Of a stretch of DNA of 23,483 nt, positions 6,968 through 14,689 are shown piece by piece. Every line of letters starts with the position of its first letter. Position 1 is the stretch's first letter. Under the pieces are notes generated by a model. The model did no database searches. It had not been told where the DNA came from and saw only the letters and a list, made by a program, of their open reading frames with translations. The DNA comes from Clostridiales bacterium (lineage in GTDB: Bacteria; Bacillota; Clostridia; Oscillospirales; QAMX01), in contig QAMX01000124.1 of assembly GCA_003149835.1 (NCBI GenBank), positions 1-23,483 of the forward strand. Reading direction: 5' to 3'. The position numbers and the translations under genes are program-made.

Positions 6968-7003
6968 ACAGAAAAAGCCGTATTGCTGTGCGGCTTTTTC
7001 TGT
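6968..7003 (+). terminator. Intrinsic terminator or attenuator in front of the MATE gene
   Basis: ACAGAAAAAGCCG (6968-6980) and CGGCTTTTTCTGT (6991-7003) form a perfect 13-bp stem with a ten-base loop; the T-run is part of the 3' arm. It lies 38 bases before the chosen start of the exporter. It may end transcription from the BtrH-like gene or attenuate the exporter mRNA. Confidence 0.7.
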
Positions 7004-7041
7004 TGATGATTTTTAATCTTGTTTACGGAAGTGAAACGCCT

Positions 7042-8439
7042 GTGCATCGCGAAAATAATTTAGGAGAAGATCCGATCGGACGGCTTATATTGAGAATTGC
7101 ATTGCCGAGCATGCTCGCTCAGTTTGTGAACGTTTTATATAGTATCGTCGACCGGATGTATATAGGAAATATTCCCAATACGGGCGATCTTGCGCTTGCG
7201 GGTCTCGGCGTATGCGGTCCTATCGTCACTTTAATCGGTTCGGTGGCGTCGTTGGTCGGCATCGGAGGAGCCCCGCTGATGAGTATCAGCATGGGAGAGC
7301 GAAATATCGAAAAAGCAAAAAGGATCATGGCCAACAGCTTTCTAATGCTGACGGTCCTTTCCATTGTGATTACGGCTGTGCTATATCCAATCAGAGAGCC
7401 CATGCTTTTGTTTTTTGGAGCAAGCGACACCATTATGCCCTTTGCCAACCAGTATTTTTCGATTTATCTCTTCGGCACGCTGTTCTCGCTGCTTGCGGTT
7501 GGGATGAACCAGTTTATCATCTGTCAGGGATACGCCAGCGTCGCCATGTTTACCGTTGTGGTCGGAGCGGTCATCAATATTGTACTGGATCCTATTTTTA
7601 TCTTTGTGTTGAACATGGGCGTGGCAGGCGCCGCCATTGCCACCGTTTTTTCACAAATTGTCAGCTGCTGTCTGGTCATCGGTTTTTTATTCAGCAAAAA
7701 GCCGACGGTTTCCATTTCTTTCAGCGGTTACAGCCTGCGTATTATGTACCGTATTTTTAGTATCGGATTTACTCCGTTTGCCATCATTGCGGTTGATAAT
7801 GTAATGATTATCGCCATGAACGCAATCCTGCAAAAGTACGGAGGCGTCGGACAAGGCGATATGCTTGTTACCTGTGCGACCATCGCCCAAAGCTTTATGC
7901 TGGTTGTCACCATGCCGCTCGGGGGAATCAGCGGCGGCACACAGACCATTCTCAGCTATAACTACGGCGCAGGCAAAATTTCCAGAGTGGAACAAGCGCA
8001 GAAAAAAATTTTTCTTTTATGTCTGGCCTATAACGGCTTTATGACCGCCGTCGCATGGTTTGGCGGAGCCTGGTTTGTGCGATTATTTACCAGTGATCCG
8101 GAGGTTGCGGGCAATGCGCTGTGGGCGCTGCGCGTCTGCACGCTGTCGCTGCTGCCGCTGGGGATTCAATATGAAATAGTCGACGGCTTTACGGCGATCA
8201 GTCAGGTGCAATTTTCATTGCCGTTGTCCTTTTGGCGGAAATTCGTATATTTTGCCGCATTATTTATCCTTCCAGCCGTCTTTGGCGCAAAGGCTGTGTT
8301 TTATGCTGAACCCATTTCAGATTTTTTGGGTCCGGCTGTGTCGATTGTGATCCATTCCATATTTATGAAGAGAGTGCTGAACAGGCGCCGGCAGATTCAC
8401 GCTGAAATTGCTGCGCTTGACACGTCTCAACCAATGTAA
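7042..8439 (+). CDS. MATE family multidrug/Na+ or H+ antiporter (copy 1)
   Basis: A 465-residue, 12-helix membrane protein of the multi-antimicrobial extrusion family, which exports cationic compounds using a sodium or proton gradient. Family marks are the start LGEDPIGRLILRIALPSML, the loop VLYSIVDRMYIGNI, NIVLDPIFIF in the middle, and GGTQTILSYNYGA in the second half (the MatE repeat). The frame is open back to TTG 6955, but the perfect terminator stem at 6968-7003 would then be inside the gene. GTG 7042 has a GGAAG site ten bases upstream and gives the normal MATE N-terminus, so it is preferred; ATG 7006 is a weaker choice. Substrate unknown. It is a paralogue of the exporter at 11020 and is not obviously paired with a regulator. 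Confidence 0.88.
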   Translation: MHRENNLGEDPIGRLILRIALPSMLAQFVNVLYSIVDRMYIGNIPNTGDLALAGLGVCGPIVTLIGSVASLVGIGGAPLMSISMGERNIEKAKRIMANSFLMLTVLSIVITAVLYPIREPMLLFFGASDTIMPFANQYFSIYLFGTLFSLLAVGMNQFIICQGYASVAMFTVVVGAVINIVLDPIFIFVLNMGVAGAAIATVFSQIVSCCLVIGFLFSKKPTVSISFSGYSLRIMYRIFSIGFTPFAIIAVDNVMIIAMNAILQKYGGVGQGDMLVTCATIAQSFMLVVTMPLGGISGGTQTILSYNYGAGKISRVEQAQKKIFLLCLAYNGFMTAVAWFGGAWFVRLFTSDPEVAGNALWALRVCTLSLLPLGIQYEIVDGFTAISQVQFSLPLSFWRKFVYFAALFILPAVFGAKAVFYAEPISDFLGPAVSIVIHSIFMKRVLNRRRQIHAEIAALDTSQPM

Positions 8440-8509
8440 CGATCGATTGGCATCGAGGAAATTTACGGCAGGGGAAATTGAGGTTTTTCGTCTTTTCAAA
8501 TGATCCGGC

Positions 8510-8542
8510 AGGCGGAAAGAGGCGTTCTTTCCGCCTCTTTTT
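8510..8542 (+). terminator. Rho-independent terminator of MATE copy 1
   Basis: AGGCGGAAAGA (8510-8520) and TCTTTCCGCCT (8526-8536) make a perfect 11-bp stem with a five-base loop, followed by CTTTTT. Confidence 0.88.
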
Positions 8543-8693
8543 CCGCAATCAAAGCGCGGCCCGCGCCCCTCTGCTTCAAGCGCGGCCGGGCGCGCCTGCC
8601 TCTCCGCTCCCAACGCCGCGCGGAAAAAGCCCTATCACAGCACAACAAGGCAGCCGTCGCCGTTTCAGCGCCTCTCTGCCTCGTCTTCTATGT

Positions 8694-8715
8694 ACCACCG
8701 CCGGACGGCGGTGGT
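8694..8715 (-). terminator. Hairpin just after the vWA gene
   Basis: ACCACCGCC/GGCGGTGGT form a perfect 9-bp GC-rich stem with a GGAC loop, 12 bases beyond the stop codon of the minus-strand vWA gene. There is no T-run after it, so termination is likely but not certain. Confidence 0.55.
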
Positions 8716-8727
8716 CTGCTGTCTTGA

Positions 8728-10110
8728 TTACAAGGTAATGACGGATTCGCAGCAGCGGAAGTCCGTATCGATATGGTGAGCGATAAAGCGAACCTTGAAG
8801 TTCCTGGCGTTGCACATCATCTGCGTGGAAGCGCCGGATACGTCCAGATCCTCCGGCACCACGAACTTGATGCACTTGACCAGCACATCCCGGCAGACCG
8901 GGAAGCTGTGAGCCGGAATGGTCATCGCTTTCATCCCGCGCTGATACTCCATTCCGTTCTCATCCACCTCTGTGAGAATGACGGCCAGCGCAACCCGCTT
9001 TCCGGGGCAGACATTTTTCACCGTCACATCCATCTGGATGATTCTGCCCAGAGACTCTAAATACGTGTCTCCGGCGTCTATCACTACGGAGTCAGAGCAT
9101 CCCTCTATCGTCAGGTCCACAGGAACAGGGCATTCCTCCGGGTTAACGACCACGTCGCACTCTACGGCTACCGTGGGATCCGGGAAGGTCACCAGGTTGC
9201 CCTCGTTATCGGAATAGTCGATGGAGGCGTTGACCAGCTTTGTGCCGGGGTTCTGGCCCACATGGCGGATGAAGAATTCCAGCGTGGCGCTCTCCGACGC
9301 GGAGACGCCCAGCTCCTCAATCTCCCACCGCAGGGAAGTGGCGTTGAGCATGGTGGCCGTCCCCACAGCCGGGTTCAGAATGCTCGTAATCACAAAGTCG
9401 GAATTGACGACCTCATTGATTACAATATCGGTGGCGCCGGTCTTGGAGATGTTGGCGGCCAGCTCTGCAAAGAGCTGTTCCAGCTCCGCGGCATCCGGGG
9501 TAATCGCCACATGGGAGGCGTCGGGGTCGGTGGCCCAGTCGTTCAGCGTATTCACGTCTACCCCGTCAGACCCGACCAGGCCGATGCAGTAGATGATGAT
9601 GCCCTGAGCCCGGGCGGCGGCCGCCACAGGGGCGGGCGGGGCGCCGGCGGTCGTGTTGCCGTCGGTAAACATGACGATGACCTTCGCGTTGCCAGAGCTT
9701 GGGTCGAATAATTCTATGGCCTTGGTGAAAGCGTCGGCGTGATTCGTGCTGCCGCCTGCCACCAGGGCGTCCACGGCATTTTTCAGCGTGTCGACCGAGG
9801 TGATCAGCTGTGTGTCCTGAACAGCGGTGTTGGAAAAGCTGACGATGCCGATATGGCTGCCCGAGCCGATCTCCCCGGAAGGCTGGCCGCCGGTGGCCTC
9901 GGAAATGATGTCGATAAAAGTCTTGGCGCCGGTCTTCATATTGGCCAGCGGCGTACCGGTCATACTGCCCGAGCGGTCGAGCACCAGGGCGATGTCGGTG
10001 GGGTTGGTAATAATATCCGGAGCGGCCGTCAGGGCCAGCGTGACTTTCAGCGAGCCGTCGCAGTCGATCCGGTCTGCGTTGATTACTTTATTGGAATTAG
10101 TTATACCCAT
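8728..10110 (-). CDS. von Willebrand factor A domain protein with cysteine-rich C-terminus
   Basis: The 460-residue protein has a complete vWA domain at about 35-225 with a full metal-ion dependent adhesion site. This consists of DRSGSM (Asp45, Ser47, Ser49), Thr122 in GGSTNHADAF, and Asp150 in FTDGN. A beta-rich middle region (about 227-320) is followed by a C-terminal domain (about 325-460) with nine cysteines, including a terminal CC pair at 453-454. There is no signal peptide, transmembrane segment or sorting signal, so it is either cytosolic or placed on a structure such as the spore surface by another route; that is a guess. I recall near-identical C-terminal domains in other clostridial proteins of unknown role. 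ATG 10110 has an AAGGAG site ten bases upstream. It is a single-gene unit with a hairpin at each end. Confidence 0.85.
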   Translation of the reverse strand: MGITNSNKVINADRIDCDGSLKVTLALTAAPDIITNPTDIALVLDRSGSMTGTPLANMKTGAKTFIDIISEATGGQPSGEIGSGSHIGIVSFSNTAVQDTQLITSVDTLKNAVDALVAGGSTNHADAFTKAIELFDPSSGNAKVIVMFTDGNTTAGAPPAPVAAAARAQGIIIYCIGLVGSDGVDVNTLNDWATDPDASHVAITPDAAELEQLFAELAANISKTGATDIVINEVVNSDFVITSILNPAVGTATMLNATSLRWEIEELGVSASESATLEFFIRHVGQNPGTKLVNASIDYSDNEGNLVTFPDPTVAVECDVVVNPEECPVPVDLTIEGCSDSVVIDAGDTYLESLGRIIQMDVTVKNVCPGKRVALAVILTEVDENGMEYQRGMKAMTIPAHSFPVCRDVLVKCIKFVVPEDLDVSGASTQMMCNARNFKVRFIAHHIDTDFRCCESVITL

Positions 10111-10419
10111 TGATTATGATCTCCTTTTGGGGTGGTTCCCCTGTACAGTTTATGTGCCTCGGTTTCCCTGTGTTCCTGCTGCGCACGGCCTCCCTTTCAG
10201 AAAGAGTCCCTTTCTGTCGAAAGCCTGCGGTCGGATATCAAAAAACCGGATGCGCAAAAAAGGGGTTCCAGCAGGGTCAAAAGCGCCTTATCTGTATTTT
10301 GGAGAGCATAATCGTGATCCCGCAGACTGAAAAGGCATGCGGGCGCCGCTGCGGGGAATTCCGCCGTTTCCGGCGGTAAAAATTTGCCGAAAGCCGTCAA
10401 AGGCCGCGGCCCGCTCCGC
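10111..10419. other. Intergenic region upstream of the vWA gene
   Basis: No gene is supported. It must hold the minus-strand promoter of the vWA gene, but no clear -10/-35 pair was found. It contains a hairpin CAGAAAG/CTTTCTG (10198-10216) in the probable leader and CCGCC/GGCGG near 10362-10377, just beyond the marR-like stop codon. Confidence 0.5.
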
Positions 10420-10881
10420 TTACCCGATTCCGCCCGCGGCCCGCTCCGCGTTTTCGGCGAAGCGCTTCATTACGGAGAGATACTGCTCCATCGCCTGCGC
10501 CGGAATCCCCTCGCACAGCTTATGCAGATAGCGCGCCTGCATGCCGTGGAGAATTTTCAGCTTCGCCGCCGCCGCTTCCGTGACTTTCAGGCGCTGGAAG
10601 CGCCGGTCGTTTGGATCCGTCGCGGCGGTCACCAGTCCGGCGGCCGTCAGCCGTTCGACCGCCTTGCTCACATACGCCTTTGAAAAGCCGCGGTAGGCGG
10701 CCGCGTCCGCCGCGGTGTCATAGCCCGGGTTGTTGGCCAGAAACAGCAGCACGTCGGCCTCCGGCTTGCCGATGCCGCATTCCGCAGCCGCCGCCGCAGA
10801 CATGGCCTCGTAAAGACCCGTGATCTGCTTCTGCCGCCGCAGAAAGCCGTTGAAATCAAACCCTTCCTCAAATCCCGTCAT
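10420..10881 (-). CDS. MarR-family transcriptional regulator
   Basis: A 153-residue winged helix-turn-helix protein. The recognition-helix region GFSKAYVSKAVERLTAAGLV (65-84) and the wing TDPNDRRFQRLKVTE (88-102) match the MarR pattern D-x-x-D-R-R. MarR proteins usually repress exporters and release DNA when a drug or phenolic ligand binds. ATG 10881 is chosen over TTG 10896 because GGAGG lies eight bases before it and the TTG overlaps that site. The gene is divergent from a MATE exporter, and the shared gap of about 140 bases contains a promoter and an operator-like dyad. It therefore probably represses itself and the exporter (inference from context). Confidence 0.85.
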   Translation of the reverse strand: MTGFEEGFDFNGFLRRQKQITGLYEAMSAAAAAECGIGKPEADVLLFLANNPGYDTAADAAAYRGFSKAYVSKAVERLTAAGLVTAATDPNDRRFQRLKVTEAAAAKLKILHGMQARYLHKLCEGIPAQAMEQYLSVMKRFAENAERAAGGIG

Positions 10882-10900
10882 ATTTTCCGCCTCCAAGCAG

Positions 10901-10929
10901 TTGACAAATAAACAGTTTCATCGTAAACT
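10901..10929 (+). promoter_or_regulatory. Promoter of MATE copy 2
   Basis: TTGACA (10901-10906), a 17-base spacer and TAAACT (10924-10929). A TATAAT at 10932-10937 is an alternative -10 but lacks a -35 box at the right distance. Transcription starting near 10936 excludes the upstream ATG at 10936 as the translation start. Confidence 0.6.
10915..10929. promoter_or_regulatory. Operator-like dyad for the MarR regulator
   Basis: AGTTT-catcgt-AAACT is an inverted repeat at 10914-10929, inside the spacer and -10 box of the exporter promoter and upstream of the regulator gene. Binding there would block the exporter promoter. Flanking A/T positions extend the symmetry loosely. Confidence 0.5.
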
Positions 10930-11019
10930 ATTATAATGACAGCTGAACCGGTTGTCAACCGGCCGGCGCAGTTTTTTGCGCCTGCCGCGCAGCTCATGGA
11001 GAAACGGGGTTTTTATCGT

Positions 11020-12432
11020 ATGGAACGCAATCAAACAGATTCGCTTGGCGCCGAGCGCGTCGGAAAGCTGCTCTTCCGGCTGTCCGTGCCGGCGATCACC
11101 GCGCAGATCATTAACCTGCTCTATAACATTGTCGACCGCATGTACATCGGCCATATCGAGGTCATCGGCAAGGACGCGCTGACCGGCGTCGGCGTCTGCC
11201 TGCCGCTGATTATGCTCATTTCCGCGTTCGCGGCCTTTGTCAGCATGGGCGGGGCGCCGCGCGCCTCGATTTTTCTCGGCAAGGGCGACAAAGCCCGCGC
11301 CGAAAAAACGCTCGGCAACTGCGCGGTTCTGCTCGTCTGCGTGGCCGCCGCGCTCACCGTCGTGTTTCTGATCTTTGCCGAGCCGCTGCTGCTGGCGTTC
11401 GGCGCGAGTTCGAATACCATCCAATACGCCCTGCCTTATATGCGCGTCTACGCGGCCGGGACGCTTTTTGTGCAGCTCGCCCTCGGCCTCAACGCCTTTA
11501 TCTCCGCGCAGGGCTTTGCGAAAACGAGTATGCTCACCGTTTTGATCGGCGCGCTGTGCAACATCGTGCTCGACCCGATCTTTATCTTTACGTTTGATAT
11601 GGGCGTGCGCGGCGCGGCGCTGGCGACGATTCTGTCGCAGGCGGTCTCGGCGGTCTGGGTCGTTGTGTTCCTGACCGGCAAAAAGACGGCGCTGCGGCTG
11701 CGTCCGGCTTGTCTGCGCCTCTCGCCGAAAATTTTTCTCCCCTGCCTCGCGCTCGGCCTCTCGCCGTTTATCATGCAGGCGACCGAGAGCGTCATCGCCG
11801 TCTGCTTCAACGCCTCGCTCTATCAATACGGCGGCGACACGGCCGTCGGCGCGATGACGATTCTGTCGAGCGTGATGCAGTTTTCCATGCTCCCGCTCGT
11901 CGGGCTGACGCAGGGCGCGCAGCCGATCATCAGCTATAACTACGGGGCGCGGAACGCCGAGCGCGTCAAACGGGCCTTTCGGCTGCTGCTGTTCGCCTGC
12001 GTCGCCTATTCGTCGGCGCTGTGGCTGGCGGTGCAAATTGCGCCGAAGGCGTTTGTGATGATCTTTAATAACGACGCCTCTCTCGTCGCCTTTACCGTCC
12101 CCGCGCTCCGCATCTATATGGCGGTCTCGCTGCTGTTCGGCGTTCAGCTCGCCTGCCAGCAGACCTTTATCGCCATCGGCAACGCCAAAAGCTCGCTGTT
12201 TCTCGCCGTGCTGCGCAAGATCATTCTGCTCATTCCGCTGATCTATATCTGTCCTCTGTTGTTTGAAGACAAGACGACCGCCGTCCTGCTCGCCGAGCCG
12301 GTCGCCGATTTCATCGCCGTGGCCGTGACCTCGGCGCTGTTCTTCGCGCAGTTCCGCAAAAGCGTCAGGAAGCTGGAATCGCCCGCCCCGGCCGCGCCGC
12401 CCATACCGTCGGGCGAACCGGCGCCGTTCTGA
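11020..12432 (+). CDS. MATE family multidrug antiporter (copy 2), divergent from MarR regulator
   Basis: A 470-residue, 12-helix exporter of the MATE family. Motifs include LGAERVGKLLFRLSVPAI at the start, LLYNIVDRMYIGHI, NIVLDPIFIFTFDMG, and QGAQPIISYNYGA in the second half. It resembles the exporter at 7042 in all these segments but is much richer in GC, so the two are not a recent duplication. Three in-frame ATGs exist (10936, 10996, 11020). The last gives the usual short N-terminus and lies after the predicted transcription start; the first overlaps promoter sequence. The ribosome binding site before 11020 is weak (ACGGGG). Divergent placement from a MarR gene suggests drug-inducible expression. 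The C-terminal tail is proline-rich. Confidence 0.88.
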   Translation: MERNQTDSLGAERVGKLLFRLSVPAITAQIINLLYNIVDRMYIGHIEVIGKDALTGVGVCLPLIMLISAFAAFVSMGGAPRASIFLGKGDKARAEKTLGNCAVLLVCVAAALTVVFLIFAEPLLLAFGASSNTIQYALPYMRVYAAGTLFVQLALGLNAFISAQGFAKTSMLTVLIGALCNIVLDPIFIFTFDMGVRGAALATILSQAVSAVWVVVFLTGKKTALRLRPACLRLSPKIFLPCLALGLSPFIMQATESVIAVCFNASLYQYGGDTAVGAMTILSSVMQFSMLPLVGLTQGAQPIISYNYGARNAERVKRAFRLLLFACVAYSSALWLAVQIAPKAFVMIFNNDASLVAFTVPALRIYMAVSLLFGVQLACQQTFIAIGNAKSSLFLAVLRKIILLIPLIYICPLLFEDKTTAVLLAEPVADFIAVAVTSALFFAQFRKSVRKLESPAPAAPPIPSGEPAPF

Positions 12433-12437
12433 GCCTC

Positions 12438-12464
12438 TCCGCATACGCCCTGCGGATGATTTTT
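12438..12464 (+). terminator. Weak terminator after MATE copy 2
   Basis: TCCGCA/TGCGGA form a 6-bp stem with a seven-base loop, followed by TGATTTTT. Confidence 0.45.
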
Positions 12465-12497
12465 GCCTGTTTCGCCTCATTTCTCCCACAGCGGCAG

Positions 12498-12525
12498 ATA
12501 CAAATGTTTTGTTTTTCATTTGTAT
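12498..12525. repeat. 9-bp inverted repeat upstream of the protease promoter
   Basis: ATACAAATG (12498-12506) and CATTTGTAT (12517-12525) are exact reverse complements around a T-rich ten-base loop. It ends one base before the promoter block shared with recA, and recA lacks it. Confidence 0.6.
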
Positions 12526-12599
12526 GCGCACACTTCTTTTTTTGCAGCGGCGCTGTTGATTTTTCAGACAGAATATAGTAAAATACAGAAGATAATATA
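12526..12599 (+). promoter_or_regulatory. Promoter block of the SLH protease gene (copy A of a duplicated segment)
   Basis: Contains TTGATT (12556-12561), 17 bases, then TAAAAT (12579-12584). The whole 74-base block matches 14586-14659 at 66 positions with no gaps, including bases outside the promoter boxes. Confidence 0.8.
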
Positions 12600-12649
12600 A
12601 ACATTTTGCGAATGACCGTGTTCCAGAAAAAAAACAAGGGGGAGCAGAC

Positions 12650-14434
12650 ATGAAAAGAGCCATATCCATTTTTTTGTGCATCGTGATTTGCATCACAGCG
12701 ATTCCGACCTCCGTACTGGCGGCAAACCAACGCGATACCTCGTTTGAAAGAACGCTGGCCGCGGGCTTAAAGCAGCTCGGCTTGTTCCAAGGAATTTCAG
12801 ACACAGATTTTGATCTGAACAGAAAGCCTTCGCGCGCGGAAGCAATCGTCATGCTCATCCGTGTCTTGGGAAAAGAAGCCGAAGCCTTGAACGGTACCTA
12901 TACGCATCCCTTTACCGACGTCGCAGCGTGGGCAGCTCCGTACGTCGGCTACGCCTATCAAAAAGGTTTGACGAATGGCGTCTCCGACACAGCATTCGGC
13001 ACAGACGAAGCAACAGCAGAAATGTATTTGACCTTCGTGCTCCGCGCCTTAGGCTATTCGGACGCGAACGGCGCTGATTTTGTCTGGAATCGCCCATTTG
13101 ATTTAGCCCGACGCGTCGGCATTCTGCCGGCCTGCGTCGACACGGAGGACTTTTGGCGGGCCGATGTCGTGGTGATCTCCTATGCCGCGCTTCCGGTCTG
13201 TCTGAAAGGCTCCGCGCAGACCTTAGCGCAAAAGCTGATTGCGGCCGGAGTTTTCGCCCAAAGCGTTTACGATGCCTGTTATGATGCTGCGGCAATCGAC
13301 AAGCACTGCGCAGTCAAACCCGAGCTCACCGCCGAACAAATCTACGCACAGTGCTCTCGCGCCGTCTTTTATATTGAAACCTACGACGCCCAGGGCGTCG
13401 CCACAGGCTCCGGCAGCGGTTTTTTTATTGACAGCAATGGAACCGCGGTGACGAATTATCATGTCATTGACAACGCCGTCTCGGCAAAAGCGATCGGCTC
13501 GGTCAGCGGAAACGCCTACAAGATCCTCGGCGTATATGATTATAGCGAAAGCGAGGACTGGGCCGTCATCAAGGTCGAAGGTTCCGGATTCGCCTATTTG
13601 AGTTTTGGAGACCCGGCCTCGGTCGTCGGCGGCGCTACCGTCTATGCGATCGGTAGCCCTTTGGGACTGCAAAATACCATTTCACAAGGTTTGATCTCCA
13701 ATCCGTCTCGAACAGAAGACGGCGTCGCCTATATTCAAACGAGCGCGGCGATCTCCCACGGAAGCAGCGGCGGCGCGCTGATTAACAAATACGGCGAGGT
13801 GATCGGCATTACGTCGGCTTCCTATGTCGACGGCCAAAACCTCAATTTGGCATTGCCGGTTTCCGTTATCAACGGCTTTGACCGTTCTTCCCTGACGGCG
13901 CTCTCCGTCCTAAATCCGCCGAGTACGCCGGTTCAAAGACAGCAAGCCGCTTTCGACGCGTTGAAAGCCTGGATTCTCCAAAATTACAACACGCTGAGTA
14001 TCGACGACAAGGCCTATCAGGAAACATATACCTATTCATCGGGTACCGATCAATACACAGTCTATTACAGTGAGCAGTTTGACTCAATCACGCTCACCTA
14101 TTACTGTACCCTGAACGGTATGCGTATGTCCTTGTATACGGAGTTGACGCATACCGGTCAGAATTTCTTATCCATGTTCTTCTATTATGCCGCCGAAAAC
14201 ACCTCATCGTACGCCGATTTTGAGGGAACCGGTTACATCTACGCGCCGCTTTTCCAAGCAGACTCCTTTATCTTTGATCAATGCGAGGGGAATACCTACA
14301 ATCTTTCTACGTACCAATCCTACGCGGCGTTCATGCAAGGGGAGATACTCAATTTTACCGAGTATATTTTCTCCTCCCATTTGTCTGGGCTGTACAGCAT
14401 CACGGATTTCGGATTTCCGAATTCTTCTTGGTAA
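12650..14434 (+). CDS. Secreted SLH-domain trypsin-like (HtrA/S1C-type) serine protease
   Basis: The 594-residue protein begins with a signal peptide (MKRAISIFLCIVICITAIPT..., cleavage likely after VLAA, about 25). S-layer-homology-like segments follow at about 30-200 (FTDVAAWAAPYVGYAYQKGLTNG at 88-110), which bind cell-wall polymers. A trypsin-like domain spans about 225-410 with the full triad: His271 in TNYHVI, Asp303 in SEDWAVIKV, and Ser373 in HGSSGGAL. There is no PDZ domain and no membrane anchor, unlike classic HtrA. The last 170 residues are an aromatic-rich domain I do not recognise. It probably degrades or processes proteins at the cell surface. ATG 12650 follows a GGGGGAG site. 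Its promoter is nearly identical to that of recA. Confidence 0.88.
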   Translation: MKRAISIFLCIVICITAIPTSVLAANQRDTSFERTLAAGLKQLGLFQGISDTDFDLNRKPSRAEAIVMLIRVLGKEAEALNGTYTHPFTDVAAWAAPYVGYAYQKGLTNGVSDTAFGTDEATAEMYLTFVLRALGYSDANGADFVWNRPFDLARRVGILPACVDTEDFWRADVVVISYAALPVCLKGSAQTLAQKLIAAGVFAQSVYDACYDAAAIDKHCAVKPELTAEQIYAQCSRAVFYIETYDAQGVATGSGSGFFIDSNGTAVTNYHVIDNAVSAKAIGSVSGNAYKILGVYDYSESEDWAVIKVEGSGFAYLSFGDPASVVGGATVYAIGSPLGLQNTISQGLISNPSRTEDGVAYIQTSAAISHGSSGGALINKYGEVIGITSASYVDGQNLNLALPVSVINGFDRSSLTALSVLNPPSTPVQRQQAAFDALKAWILQNYNTLSIDDKAYQETYTYSSGTDQYTVYYSEQFDSITLTYYCTLNGMRMSLYTELTHTGQNFLSMFFYYAAENTSSYADFEGTGYIYAPLFQADSFIFDQCEGNTYNLSTYQSYAAFMQGEILNFTEYIFSSHLSGLYSITDFGFPNSSW

Positions 14435-14475
14435 AGCCGTATCAAACGGTATCCATTTACACCCATACTGTCCGG

Positions 14476-14514
14476 AAGCGGGTCAGGCCCTCAATTGGCG
14501 CCTGACCCGCTTTT
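14476..14514 (+). terminator. Rho-independent terminator of the protease gene
   Basis: AAGCGGGTCAGGC (14476-14488) pairs perfectly with GCCTGACCCGCTT (14500-14512), with an 11-base loop and TTTT at 14511-14514. It separates the protease unit from recA. Confidence 0.85.
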
Positions 14515-14585
14515 GGGTGAAGCGTTGCGTATGCGCCTCAGAGCCGTCCGCCTCTTTCCCTTCTGTCCCTTTGCTCCCGCCCTTT

Positions 14586-14659
14586 GCGCACAGCACTTTT
14601 TTTGCAACGGCGCTGTTGATTTTTCAGACGAAATATAGTAAAATATAGAAGATAATATG
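14586..14659 (+). promoter_or_regulatory. Promoter block of recA (copy B of the duplicated segment)
   Basis: TTGATT (14616-14621), 17 bases, TAAAAT (14639-14644), as in copy A at 12526. Transcription would start near 14651, about 39 bases before the recA ATG. No LexA box of the Firmicute type (CGAAC-N4-GTTCG) was seen. Confidence 0.8.
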
Positions 14660-14689
14660 CTGAATGCTGATGAGCTTTGGAGGACAGAG

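Noticed and set aside
6890..7041. Riboswitch upstream of the MATE gene
   Set aside because: Apart from the terminator hairpin, no known aptamer core was recognised in the short leader.
10901..10937. TTGACA paired with TATAAT at 10932
   Set aside because: The spacing is 25 bases, too long; TAAACT at 10924 with 17-base spacing is a better -10.
10918..12858. 646-codon minus-strand open frame
   Set aside because: It is antisense to the MATE exporter and the protease start, made of Arg/Gln/Asp-rich low-complexity residues, as expected from GC-rich shadow frames.
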